NCBI GenBank assembly: GCA_050290785.1
Contig: JBNKIR010000051.1
Span: 1 to 64,000 of the forward strand
Direction of reading: 5' to 3'
Length of the DNA stretch: 64,000 nt
Source of the DNA: JAAGZL01 sp050290785
GTDB taxonomy: Bacteria; Pseudomonadota; Gammaproteobacteria; Chromatiales; Chromatiaceae
How positions within the stretch are numbered: the first letter of the stretch is position 1; every line of letters begins with the position of its first letter. Both the position numbers and the translations under genes were made by a program. Below are positions 31,781-41,011 of the stretch, one piece after another. The notes beneath the pieces were generated by a model. That model searched no databases and was not told where the DNA came from. It saw only the letters and a program-made list of their open reading frames with translations.

Positions 31781-33026
31781 ACTGATCCTGATTGCCTTCT
31801 TCCTGTTGCTGAAGGGATTCTTCTCTGGATCGGAGATTGCTATGGTGAACTCCGATAAGCTGAAACTGCGCCACCAGGCCAAGCTGGGCAATCGTGGTGC
31901 TGGTACGGTACTGAGGCTGTTTAAAAGGCCTGATGTTATCCTGGGTACCACCCTGGTTGGAACCAATCTGGCCACTGTTACTATTTCAACCCTTGGCGCA
32001 TTGATATTTATCGATCTGTTAGGTCCGTCCGGCGATTTTATATCTATCCTGGTGATGACCCCCATACTTCTCATATTGGGAGAGGTGGTGCCGAAAAGCG
32101 TATTTCAGCAGAATGCGGACAGTGTGGTACCACGGGTCATATATACACTGCGCTTTTTCTCCTATCTATTCTATCCGTTGATATTCATCTTCAGCCGGGT
32201 AGCGCGTTTCGCTACTCGTATCGTGGGTGGCGGCGCAGAGCCGCAGAATATGTTTATTACCCGTGAGGAGTTGCGCGTTCTGCTCGATATCACGGAGACG
32301 GCTGCATCTCCTTCCACCATTGATCGCAAGCGTATTCGCCGTATTATCAGATTCGCCGATACCACTGTAGGTGAGGCCATGATCCCGTTGGCGGATGTGG
32401 TCGGACTGAACGAGATACGCAGCATGGAAGAGGCGGTGCACCGGGTTATGACGCATGGCTATAATCGTCTGCCGGTATATAGCAGGAACATAACAAACGT
32501 GAAGGGCGTGCTTACCCTGAATACATGGGATCTGATGCAGCAGGATATTATGCAGCACTCCATATCGGATTATATCCGTCCTGCACTATATCTTTCACCC
32601 AAGCAGACGTTGGACCGCGCCTTACCTCAGCTGCAGGCCAGAAAGGACCATATGGCCATAGTGGTCGATGAATTTGGTTCGGCGGTCGGTATCCTCACCA
32701 TGGAGGATGTATTTGAAGAGGTGGTTGGTGAGATCGACGTTGGGTACGATTTTGACGAGTATCACCCCAAGCGCAAGATATATATCGAGCACGAGAGTGA
32801 GAATTCACATCTGATGAGTGGGCGTACTCCCATCTCTGAGGTGAATGATATCCTGCATGTGCACTTTCCGGTGGAAGAGGCCCACACCATCGGCGGATTG
32901 ATTGTAAGCAGGATTCGCAATATACCGGTTGAGGGCGATTCCATTGAAGAGCAGGGTTACAGGCTGACAGTATTGGAGGCTGATTCCAGGGCCGTAATCA
33001 AGGTCCGAATGGAACGTTTGGTATAG
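31764..33026 (+). CDS. CNNM/CBS/CorC-domain membrane protein, second copy
   Basis: A 420-residue paralogue of the preceding protein, with the same order of domains. It has an FFSGSEIAMVNSDKLKLRHQ motif near the N-terminus, four hydrophobic segments with ILGEVVPKSVFQQ, a CBS pair with VVDEFGSAVGILTMEDVFEE, and a C-terminal CorC domain (TIGGLIVSRI). ATG 31764 is chosen because GAGGAG precedes it. It begins inside the end of the first gene (17-bp overlap), so the two are co-translated and may form a hetero-oligomer. The acidic tail of copy one is missing here. Confidence 0.88.
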   Translation: MEWILELILIAFFLLLKGFFSGSEIAMVNSDKLKLRHQAKLGNRGAGTVLRLFKRPDVILGTTLVGTNLATVTISTLGALIFIDLLGPSGDFISILVMTPILLILGEVVPKSVFQQNADSVVPRVIYTLRFFSYLFYPLIFIFSRVARFATRIVGGGAEPQNMFITREELRVLLDITETAASPSTIDRKRIRRIIRFADTTVGEAMIPLADVVGLNEIRSMEEAVHRVMTHGYNRLPVYSRNITNVKGVLTLNTWDLMQQDIMQHSISDYIRPALYLSPKQTLDRALPQLQARKDHMAIVVDEFGSAVGILTMEDVFEEVVGEIDVGYDFDEYHPKRKIYIEHESENSHLMSGRTPISEVNDILHVHFPVEEAHTIGGLIVSRIRNIPVEGDSIEEQGYRLTVLEADSRAVIKVRMERLV

Positions 33027-33152
33027 CCCCGATCTATTTGCAGGAAGCCTCCGTTCCGATCCTTTCTCCTGAAAGATAAATTTCCGTTGTCTTAGTAAAT
33101 AACTCCATTTGCGCTATCTTTAGTAGAGGTATTCTAGGGCAGAGGTGCGTTT

Positions 33153-33626
33153 ATGGCGGATAAGAAAGAGAAGAGACCGATCCTGGTGCCGGTGGATTTC
33201 TCCCCGCACTCTGAGGCTGCGTTGCTAAAGGCATGTGAGTTGGCAGAGTGTCAGAAGCGACAGGTAGTCGTCCTGCACGTTGTGCATGATCCTGGAGACA
33301 TGCCGAGTTACTATTCACGCATAGCCAAAAAGAAACAGCTGGTGCGAGTCGAGGATATCGCGGCTGAGATGTTTTCCAAGTTCATTGAGTCTATACAGGA
33401 AAAGTATCCTGACAATAAAACGCTGAAAAATATCAAGAGGGTGATGGTAAAGGGTATCCCTGTCACGCGTATACTGCAGGTGATCGAAAAGATTGATGCG
33501 GCGATGGTGGTGATGGGGAGCCTGGGCAGGACCGGACTCAAGCATGTATTTCTCGGGTCCAAGGCCGAGCAGGTGGTGCGTCAATCCCCTGTTACGGTTA
33601 CGATCGTAAAGTCAGAGGCTATATGA
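33153..33626 (+). CDS. Universal stress protein, UspA family
   Basis: A 157-residue single-domain Usp. It starts ILVPVDFSPHSEAALLKACELA and ends with the nucleotide-binding signature MGSLGRTGLKHVFLGSKAEQ then VVRQSPVTVTIVK, which places it in the ATP-binding class. Between them a Lys-rich helical insert (AKKKQLVRVEDI) is longer than in the minimal family. Its stop overlaps the start of the Na/phosphate transporter gene (ATGA), so the two are probably produced together. Confidence 0.92.
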   Translation: MADKKEKRPILVPVDFSPHSEAALLKACELAECQKRQVVVLHVVHDPGDMPSYYSRIAKKKQLVRVEDIAAEMFSKFIESIQEKYPDNKTLKNIKRVMVKGIPVTRILQVIEKIDAAMVVMGSLGRTGLKHVFLGSKAEQVVRQSPVTVTIVKSEAI

Positions 33627-35434
33627 TGCTGGCGGGTCGTATGCAAAAACACCTCTCTATGTTGATGGGTAAAATCGAGTCAAGAGTCCTCCTGATAGTT
33701 ATATTCGGTATTGCTGCAATTTCAGGTGTATCGCCGATATATGCATCGGACGGCGGCTCCGTAGAGATGGAGTGGGGCGTGATGGCGATGCAGATGTTTG
33801 GTGGCCTTGCATTGTTTCTCTTCGGTATGGAACAGATGTCTGATGCATTGAAGGCAGTGGCCGGCGAGCGCATGAAATCCATTCTGGCTAAACTTACCGT
33901 AAACCGCTTTGCCGGTGTCGCAACGGGGGCGTTTGTTACCGCTATCATTCAGTCTTCTTCGGTTACGACGGTGCTGGTGGTTGGGTTTATCACCGCCGGA
34001 CTTATGTCCTTGTCGCAATCCATCGGCATAATCATGGGGGCCAACATTGGCACCACCGTAACCGCGCAGATTGTTGCATTTAAGGTGACCAAGGCATCCA
34101 TGCTGATGATTGGGGTGGGCTTCAGCATGCTGTTTATCTCAAAGGAAGAGAGGGTGCGGCAGTATGGTTCCATGATCATGGGGCTGGGAATGGTGTTTTT
34201 TGGTATGAGTGTTATGAGTGATGCCATGAAACCATTGCGCACTTATCAGCCATTCCTGGACTTTATGATTCATATGGAAAGCCCGTTGATCGGTATCTTG
34301 GTTGCGGCTGCTTTTACCGGGCTTATACAATCTTCATCGGCAACCACGGGTATTGTAATAGTCATGGCCGGTCAGGGTCTGATATCGCTGCCTGCTGGTA
34401 TAGCGTTGGCATTTGGTGCAAATATCGGCACCTGTATTACCGCTGTGCTGGCATCTATTGGTAAACCTAGAGAGGCGATTAGGGCATCGCTGGTGCATGT
34501 GATATTTAATGTTGGCGGGGTCCTGCTTTGGGTGATGTTTATTCCCTATCTGGCGGAGTTTGTGATCTGGTTTTCACCTGCGCATCCAGAGCTCGTCGGG
34601 TTGGATCGATTGGGGGCTGAAACCCCGCGCCAGATTGCGAATGCCCATACCATTTTCAATATTGCCAATACGCTCATATTTATCTGGGTTACTACCCAGA
34701 TTGGGCAATTAGTGGAACGCTTGGTACCGGACAGGCCCTTGGAGGAGGAGGGTATTATAACTCGCTCAAAATATCTGGATGATGAGCTTCTGTCCACACC
34801 GTCTCTGGCCCTGGATAGGGTGCGGCTGGAAGTGTTGCATATGGGAGAACGGGTAGACGTGATGCTGCAGCGGATACTGCCTGCGATACTTGCCGGAAAT
34901 AAGGATACGCTTGCATCCATAGGTAAGTTAGATGATGAAGTGGATTATCTGTATGAGCAGATCGTTGAGTATATGGGTAAGATTAGTAAATATAGTTTGA
35001 CCGATGTTCAGACCACGGAGTTTTTAAAGCTTATGGAAGCTGTTTCTGATCTGGAGAATATCGGTGATATTGTTGAGACAAATCTTGTGGTACTGGGTAA
35101 TCAGCGTATAAGCTCCGGTGTCTCTATAAGCGAGCCAACAAAGGAGATTATTACCGGGTTTCATAAAGTGGTGATTCGCTCTGTTGAGTCAGCTGTGCAG
35201 GCGGTCTCTCAGAATAATACGGAAGTTGCCCTCAATGTCATCGGTATGAAGGATGAGATTGCTGAACTTGCGGATTCAGCGGCACTGCATCAGGCGCGGC
35301 GGCTGGTTGCTGATGAGCCGAATCGTATCCCGGCCTATACCATTGAGATGGATATTATCGAGAAGATGAAGCGCGTATACTATTTCGCCAAGCGTATGGC
35401 CAAGACGGTTGTACATGAGTATAAAGAAGAGTAA
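33623..35434 (+). CDS. Na+/phosphate cotransporter with PhoU-like domain
   Basis: A 603-residue inner-membrane protein of the NptA/PNaS family. After an N-terminal hydrophobic segment the two inverted transport repeats each carry the QSSS motif (AIIQSSSVTT near residue 112 and GLIQSSSATT near 235). About eight further membrane segments follow. The C-terminal part (about 390-600) is cytoplasmic and PhoU-like, with a helical LDDEVDYLYEQIVEYM region and DLENIGDIVETNL. Many relatives move phosphate with sodium; direction here is unknown. The start overlaps the usp gene by 4 bp. Confidence 0.88.
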   Translation: MMLAGRMQKHLSMLMGKIESRVLLIVIFGIAAISGVSPIYASDGGSVEMEWGVMAMQMFGGLALFLFGMEQMSDALKAVAGERMKSILAKLTVNRFAGVATGAFVTAIIQSSSVTTVLVVGFITAGLMSLSQSIGIIMGANIGTTVTAQIVAFKVTKASMLMIGVGFSMLFISKEERVRQYGSMIMGLGMVFFGMSVMSDAMKPLRTYQPFLDFMIHMESPLIGILVAAAFTGLIQSSSATTGIVIVMAGQGLISLPAGIALAFGANIGTCITAVLASIGKPREAIRASLVHVIFNVGGVLLWVMFIPYLAEFVIWFSPAHPELVGLDRLGAETPRQIANAHTIFNIANTLIFIWVTTQIGQLVERLVPDRPLEEEGIITRSKYLDDELLSTPSLALDRVRLEVLHMGERVDVMLQRILPAILAGNKDTLASIGKLDDEVDYLYEQIVEYMGKISKYSLTDVQTTEFLKLMEAVSDLENIGDIVETNLVVLGNQRISSGVSISEPTKEIITGFHKVVIRSVESAVQAVSQNNTEVALNVIGMKDEIAELADSAALHQARRLVADEPNRIPAYTIEMDIIEKMKRVYYFAKRMAKTVVHEYKEE

Positions 35435-35448
35435 CTGTAAAATATTCG

Positions 35449-36357
35449 ATGCTAAATGCACTGATACCCGTTTTCTCGCTGATATTGCTCGGCGCCCTTC
35501 TTAACTATTTTACATTTCCTGGGGGTGAGTTCTGGCGCGGGGCGGAGCGTCTGACCTATTACCTTCTGTTTCCGGTGTTGCTCTTCCTAAAGCTAAGTAC
35601 AACCAATGTGTCAGGTGAGCTGGATTTGCTGCGGCTGGCGATATTGTTGATCGCTCTGCTGGTTGTAATTAGTGTAGTGCTTATACTTTCTGGTGTTGTA
35701 TTTGGTATTCGTGGCGCTACATTCACATCGCTCTACCAGGGTGGTATCCGCTTTAATACCTATGTTGGTTTGGCGGTGGTGGATGGGTTAATGGGTGATG
35801 GTGGGCTCGCTATTGCGGCGGTTGTAGTTGGGATTATGATTCCGGTTGTTAATTTGTTATGCATTTCTGTTTTTGCCTATGCAGGTGAGAGGGCAGGCAA
35901 AAGCATGGGGTCAATAATAAGAAATATAGTTACAAATCCACTTATTCTCGCTTGTGTGTTGGGGATATTATGGAACAGGTCAGGGTGGGTGCTGCCGGGT
36001 TTGTCTGTTTCGGTTTTGGAGCTGCTAAGCGCCATGGCCTTGCCGATGGGGCTGTTGTCCGTGGGTGCCGGTGTGCATTTTGGCGCTATCGGTAGTGCGT
36101 CCATGCCGCTAGTTATATCTTCTGTTATTAAGCTGTGCGCCTCTCCGGTTCTGGCCTATATCCTATGCCAAATTGCCGACCAGAGCGCGGCTGTTACAAC
36201 TGTTGTGGTGCTTATCGCCAGTCTGCCTACGGCGTCATCGGCATATATACTTTCGAGGGAACTGGGTGGTGATTCCAAAGCGATGGCTGTTATTATCACT
36301 AGTCATACGCTGCTTGCAATGCTCAGTATGCCTGTAGTGATTGGTTATCTTATATAA
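35449..36357 (+). CDS. AEC family transporter (auxin efflux carrier-like)
   Basis: A 302-residue permease with about ten hydrophobic segments in two halves. It starts ALIPVFSLILLGALLNYF and has the AEC features RLTYYLLFPVLLFLKLS near residues 38-54, an NPLILACVLGILWN stretch after the central break, and LPTASSAYILSRELGGDSKAMA near the end. Bacterial relatives export or import organic acids such as malate; the substrate cannot be inferred. It lies 14 bp after the phosphate transporter and may share its message. Confidence 0.85.
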   Translation: MLNALIPVFSLILLGALLNYFTFPGGEFWRGAERLTYYLLFPVLLFLKLSTTNVSGELDLLRLAILLIALLVVISVVLILSGVVFGIRGATFTSLYQGGIRFNTYVGLAVVDGLMGDGGLAIAAVVVGIMIPVVNLLCISVFAYAGERAGKSMGSIIRNIVTNPLILACVLGILWNRSGWVLPGLSVSVLELLSAMALPMGLLSVGAGVHFGAIGSASMPLVISSVIKLCASPVLAYILCQIADQSAAVTTVVVLIASLPTASSAYILSRELGGDSKAMAVIITSHTLLAMLSMPVVIGYLI

Positions 36358-36373
36358 GAGTTGTCGGTCGTGC

Positions 36374-38887
36374 TTAAACTATAATCTTCTTGCTCTCCAA
36401 TTCTTTTCTGGTTAATGACATCCCATGGGTAAACGCATCAGTGAGTTTTGATATGTACTCTGTTCCATGAGTATTGAATTTGCCGCTGGTTATTACTTCT
36501 GCCTGCTGCAGTAGTTGGCTTAACTCGCACATCCCCAGGCTTACAGTTGCTCCTTTTAATGCGTGAGCCAGATTTTTAAATTCCTGAAGGTCTTCGTTGG
36601 TTTTTGCCTGGTCCATATTTTTTAGTATGGAGCGGCCATAGTCGTTCATGCTTTGATATAGACGCCTTAGAAAATCATTGTCTGGTGCCATGCTTATTAC
36701 GCGGTACAGTATCTCTGTATCTATTGGTCCGGGGCTGTGTGTGGTTGTGCTTTCTTCTTCTGTTTCGATATGTGTGTCTATAGAGTCATCAGATTTTATT
36801 GCATGATTGATGGCCTGTATAAGATTTGCTGACGAGATGGGCTTGGTGAGAAAGATCTTAATCCCAATGTCTTCGCATTGCTTACGTGCCTCTACAGTTG
36901 CATTGGCGGTTAGCATTATGAAAGGTATTGGGTCGTTATTGTTTGCTATGTATTCCTTATAGGTTTCAATTCCTCCCAGTACCGGCATGTGCATGTCAAT
37001 TATTACAAGATCAAATTTTTCTTTGGCTAATGCCTCCAAGGCATGTTTGCCATTTTCAACGAGTTTATGTTTGTGTCCGTAGCTATCCAGTATGCGCCCT
37101 ATAACCATCTGGTTGATCGGATTATCCTCTGCGGCCAATATCTTTATTGGTTTTGTGCAAATCTGCTTTCTGGGGATGGCAGATAAATAATCAGTTTTCT
37201 GGCTTCCGATGCGTGCTGCATGTAGGGCGTTGAATAGCAACTCCTCATCAATGGGTTCTGAAATGACATATGATCTATTCCTACCTCCGGAAATATTTTT
37301 GCTTTCGTCACCTGAGTGGGTGATCCAAAGTATCATTGGATTGCTGTTTCTGCCTGATGTAATACTATCAAGCCTCTTTATTATATTGTCTGGATTACTG
37401 ATCCCGTCGAGCAGTATTAGGTCATAGGAACCAGGTGATTGCTCAAGAAGCATTATGGCCTGAGTGATGGTGCGCACATCCAGAAATTGCACATTCCATT
37501 TTTTAAGATAGTTGGTTGTATTGGTTTGGTAAGAAGGATCATCGGAGATCCTTAGTAAGGATAATTTACTGCAGTCGAGCTCGCCCAGGTGATGGCTGGT
37601 AGTCGCCTTTCTGTTTATGGGAAGTTCAAACCAGAATGTTGACCCTATATCCGGTTCGCTGATCACACCTATCTGCCCTCCCATTAACTCCACCAACTGC
37701 TTGGCAATGGTTGTTCCGAGGCCGCTTCCTCCATAGCGCCTTGTCGTGCTTTCATCTCCTTGGGTGAATTTATCAAATATCTTTTTCTGTATATCCTGGC
37801 TGATGCCTATCCCTGTGTCAGTAACCTCGAAGCGTAGTGTTAATGTTGAATCGTATGTTGTAACCAGTTTGCAGTTAAGTGAGATATTTCCGGTTTCAGT
37901 AAATTTGATTGCATTGCCCAGGAGATTGATCAATACCTGGCGAATATGAGTGGGGTCGCCTGTAAGTATGATAGGTATGTTGATCTCTATGTATCTGGAT
38001 AGTGTGAGTCCTTTGCTTTTGGCTTGGGGGGAAAATATATTCATCGTTGAGGCTATTAACTCATAGATATCGAAATCAACAGACTCTGATTCCATCTTTC
38101 CTGCCTCTATCTTGGAGATATCCAATACATCTTCGATTAATCTTAGAAGCGTTTCTCCGGAATTCCTGATGGTGGATACATATTCGCGATCTTCAGGTAC
38201 AAGATTGCGTGCTTCAAGCAGTTCGCCGGTACCAATAATGCCATTTAATGGCGTGCGTATTTCGTGACTCATGCGCGCCAGGAATTCGCTTTTTGCGTTA
38301 TTGGCCTGCTCTGCCCTATGCCTTTCCTCGTGTAACCGCTTGATCAGTATTGCTGCATACGCTGGTAATATAAACAGTGTTATAAGAAGGCTGATCCCGA
38401 TATTGATGTTTTCGCGCCAATATGGGTTGGTCTGGATAACGATAGAGAATCCTATTATTGAGAGTACGGTTGACAGATAAAGGTATCTCTCTCCATAGCG
38501 AAAGCCATTGCCGAATATCACCCATAGATATATGCCAAACCATGGTATGGCCGCATCACCGGCAATTCCAAAAAAGATAGACAGGGTCGTAGTATCGGCG
38601 CAAATCCCGACCAACCTTCTGAATATTGATATTTTAGGCCATATTATGACTGAAATGAGGATCATGCCTGAGATGGTGGCGAAGACAGGGATAAGCAGGT
38701 TTTTAACGGAGGTCAGGTATGGTGCAGTGTAATTGGCCGGGTCTATATAGAAGAGGTAGGTGGATATCATTACCAGGATTAGCAATCTGACTCCCGCCTG
38801 CTCATGTTCGCTATCAGCACGATTGTTCAATCTCTCGCTGATCTGGTTCCAGAAGTTGACTATGTATGTGATTGGTTTGTTATTCAT
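36374..38887 (-). CDS. RpfC-like hybrid sensor histidine kinase
   Basis: An 837-residue membrane kinase. The N-terminus (NNRADSEHEQAGVRLLILVM) and the five-segment sensor with IYLWVIFGNGFRYGERYLYL closely follow RpfC of Xanthomonas, which senses the DSF fatty-acid signal. Then come HisKA with His208 (LARMSHEIRTPLNG), a complete HATPase (DTGIGISQDIQ, GGSGLGTTIAKQLVELMGGQ), a degenerate receiver, a full receiver (DMHMPVLGG), and an Hpt domain (NLAHALKGATVSLG). The partner genes rpfG and rpfF are not near it. It is more AT-rich than the flagellar genes. A DSF ligand is inference. Confidence 0.85.
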   Translation of the reverse strand: MNNKPITYIVNFWNQISERLNNRADSEHEQAGVRLLILVMISTYLFYIDPANYTAPYLTSVKNLLIPVFATISGMILISVIIWPKISIFRRLVGICADTTTLSIFFGIAGDAAIPWFGIYLWVIFGNGFRYGERYLYLSTVLSIIGFSIVIQTNPYWRENINIGISLLITLFILPAYAAILIKRLHEERHRAEQANNAKSEFLARMSHEIRTPLNGIIGTGELLEARNLVPEDREYVSTIRNSGETLLRLIEDVLDISKIEAGKMESESVDFDIYELIASTMNIFSPQAKSKGLTLSRYIEINIPIILTGDPTHIRQVLINLLGNAIKFTETGNISLNCKLVTTYDSTLTLRFEVTDTGIGISQDIQKKIFDKFTQGDESTTRRYGGSGLGTTIAKQLVELMGGQIGVISEPDIGSTFWFELPINRKATTSHHLGELDCSKLSLLRISDDPSYQTNTTNYLKKWNVQFLDVRTITQAIMLLEQSPGSYDLILLDGISNPDNIIKRLDSITSGRNSNPMILWITHSGDESKNISGGRNRSYVISEPIDEELLFNALHAARIGSQKTDYLSAIPRKQICTKPIKILAAEDNPINQMVIGRILDSYGHKHKLVENGKHALEALAKEKFDLVIIDMHMPVLGGIETYKEYIANNNDPIPFIMLTANATVEARKQCEDIGIKIFLTKPISSANLIQAINHAIKSDDSIDTHIETEEESTTTHSPGPIDTEILYRVISMAPDNDFLRRLYQSMNDYGRSILKNMDQAKTNEDLQEFKNLAHALKGATVSLGMCELSQLLQQAEVITSGKFNTHGTEYISKLTDAFTHGMSLTRKELESKKIIV

Positions 38888-39133
38888 TAATCAGGTAACT
38901 GTCTGTTTTATACTTGTTAATACATTGTTTCCTATTAACATACTATCTGAGACATGGGGCCTGATTCCCTCCGGCTGATACAGCATCGTGGATGCATATA
39001 ATCCATCCCTGCAATAAACAATATATATGCTATGGTTTAGCGGCTGTAGGAAGATGTCAAGAAAAACTGAGCTGTGTTATGGAATGATCTGGCAGTTGAG
39101 GCCGTATGTGTGCCCGCATATTTGTCAAAACTG

Positions 39134-39679
39134 CTATTTGTCATCTAGGTTTAGGTGGCTAATGTCTGGGATCTGGTGCGGAGCGATATCTTTTTTGCAG
39201 TCTTCCAGAGTTCCAGTATTGGGGGGCGTAAGGGTGAGTGCACTGATATCTATTTCTACGGGGGCAACTGTTGGTGATTCGTCAAGGATGGAGCCCTTAG
39301 AAGCTAATGACATGTTGCTGATGTCTGGTATGGGTTGTGGTGTTACAGGTTTTGCGCAATCAATGAGGCTTCCGGTGTTTGGAGGGAGTAGAGTGAGTGT
39401 TTCTGTCTGAGTGGCCGTATTTGTATCATGGCTTTCAGTGGGGGTGGTTGATGGTTTTATGTCAATCAGTACCCCGGCCTTCCTGAAAGCCAATCTGTAT
39501 TTTGTTGCGGTTTCGTCATCTACTCCGGTTTTTATTGTTACTGGCGCGCCGGAAAAAATCCTGCTCAGTTGCTTGTCGTCCGCATTGAATAACTGTCGGA
39601 TTTTATCCCTGGCCTCCTCAAGGCTTGTGCCTTCCATCAGCTGCCCGGAGAAAACAATATTAAAAGTCTGGCTGAACAT
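39134..39679 (-). CDS. Conserved protein with duplicated C-terminal PPNTG...IPDIS motif
   Basis: A 181-residue protein without signal peptide or membrane segment. Residues 1-75 form a small alpha/beta domain (FNIVFSGQLMEG, LFNADDKQLSRIFSGAPVTI, KYRLAFRKAGVLIDI) that recurs at the N-terminus of several uncharacterised gammaproteobacterial proteins. The C-terminal half is a linker with a motif of about 35 residues present twice: LPPNTGSLIDC then PIPDISNMSLA, and TPPNTGTLEDC then QIPDISHLNLD. Each copy has one cysteine. Function is unknown. The gene stands between the hybrid kinase and the radical SAM gene. Confidence 0.75.
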   Translation of the reverse strand: MFSQTFNIVFSGQLMEGTSLEEARDKIRQLFNADDKQLSRIFSGAPVTIKTGVDDETATKYRLAFRKAGVLIDIKPSTTPTESHDTNTATQTETLTLLPPNTGSLIDCAKPVTPQPIPDISNMSLASKGSILDESPTVAPVEIDISALTLTPPNTGTLEDCKKDIAPHQIPDISHLNLDDK

Positions 39680-39736
39680 TACGCTCTCCTCTACTACTCA
39701 TGAATTGTAGTATACGAGTGATTATTTATACTGTTT

Positions 39737-41002
39737 TTATCTGTATATTTTTCGCAGATAAGATGATTTCATCGACTGTTCAAATTCTTCATTTGAGTTG
39801 TATTCAAACCCGAAAACCGGTTCCCATAAGGCGTTATCTTCCATACATAGGTAGAAGAATACATCCTCTCGCCAGTGTTTAGAGAAGCTGGTGTAGGCAT
39901 GGTTGAATAGCTTTAGTTTGATATCTGGTGGATAGGAAAGTTTGCCGGCGGCTTCTACTAATGGCATCTTCAAAATCTTGCTATGGAAGTTGCGCGCCCT
40001 GATCTTTTTTATCACTGGCTTGATGAAGGTTAAGGTGCCAAGGGATACCATGGCAACCTCTGATGGAATAAACATATTCTGTATCTGCTTGTATAACATG
40101 GAATAGTCGTTACTCCATCCCGCATAGTGGACGATGGGGTGGAGGTGGAATCCGACGATTGCACCCCGGTCAGCTATTTTTCTAGCTGCTTCCAGGCGGC
40201 TCTGTAGTGATGCAGTATGGTGTTCTTCGTTGTCGATTATGGGCTGGGTGTTTAGGGACCAGGTGCAAATAATATTGCGTGGTATTTTTATCTTGGAAAG
40301 ATAATTGATATTGGTCGATTTGGTTTTGAGTTCCAATATCACATTGGGGTTTGCTTGCGCAAATCGCACGAGTCCGTCAATTAGATTATGTTTGTTTCCC
40401 CACATCAAAGAATCGGATGATTGACCGGTCCCTATGTGATAGGTCTTATCCTGGTCCAGTTTCATCCGGGATAGGTTGTCAGCAAAATTACTGTCAAATG
40501 TCACCCGGTTCCCATGATAGAAGGATTGGATGCTGCAATAGCTGCAATCAAATCCACAGCTCTCTACGGCATCCAGGGTGAGTAGATTGCAGCACCTGGT
40601 CTTATCTGATGCCACCGGACACGCACCCAGTGCAACATGATCTTTAGGTGTCGACAGAACTGATGGCCTTTCTGTGGTTGGATGACTGGTGGTTTTATAA
40701 ATGTTTGGTTCTGCCTTTAACTTCAGCCATATGTCTGTGAGTTTCCGCAGCAGGTGCTTTTTCCCTTCTCTTCCTGTGATTTCATCTCGATCTAATTCAG
40801 ACCATACGCCCTCAATGTCAGACTCTCTCCAATTGTTCAGGTCCTGTGCGATCTCGATGAATTGCCGCAATTCCTGCAGGGTGAACCTATGCTCATAAGC
40901 AAGCTCTTTGATGAATGACTGCTGCTTGGCCGGGAGCTGCTGAAAAGACGTCTGCTGAGAAATCCTCGTGAACTTATCTGCATAGGTCTGGGTGTTGGAC
41001 AT
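39737..41002 (-). CDS. Spore photoproduct lyase-like radical SAM protein
   Basis: A 421-residue radical S-adenosylmethionine enzyme. The cluster-binding cysteines are Cys149, Cys153 and Cys156 in CGFDCSYC, and three more cysteines (128, 137, 138) lie just before. The surrounding sequence (LLTLDAVESCGFDCSYCSIQ, HIGTGQSSDSLMW, and NIICTWSLN) resembles the SPL family. An N-terminal helical extension of about 110 residues is present. True SPL has a hydrogen-donor cysteine (Cys141 in Bacillus) some 45 residues after the cluster, but no cysteine occurs between 157 and 245 here. This host also shows no sporulation genes, so the reaction is probably different. Confidence 0.78.
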   Translation of the reverse strand: MSNTQTYADKFTRISQQTSFQQLPAKQQSFIKELAYEHRFTLQELRQFIEIAQDLNNWRESDIEGVWSELDRDEITGREGKKHLLRKLTDIWLKLKAEPNIYKTTSHPTTERPSVLSTPKDHVALGACPVASDKTRCCNLLTLDAVESCGFDCSYCSIQSFYHGNRVTFDSNFADNLSRMKLDQDKTYHIGTGQSSDSLMWGNKHNLIDGLVRFAQANPNVILELKTKSTNINYLSKIKIPRNIICTWSLNTQPIIDNEEHHTASLQSRLEAARKIADRGAIVGFHLHPIVHYAGWSNDYSMLYKQIQNMFIPSEVAMVSLGTLTFIKPVIKKIRARNFHSKILKMPLVEAAGKLSYPPDIKLKLFNHAYTSFSKHWREDVFFYLCMEDNALWEPVFGFEYNSNEEFEQSMKSSYLRKIYR

Positions 41003-41011
41003 TGTGTGCCA

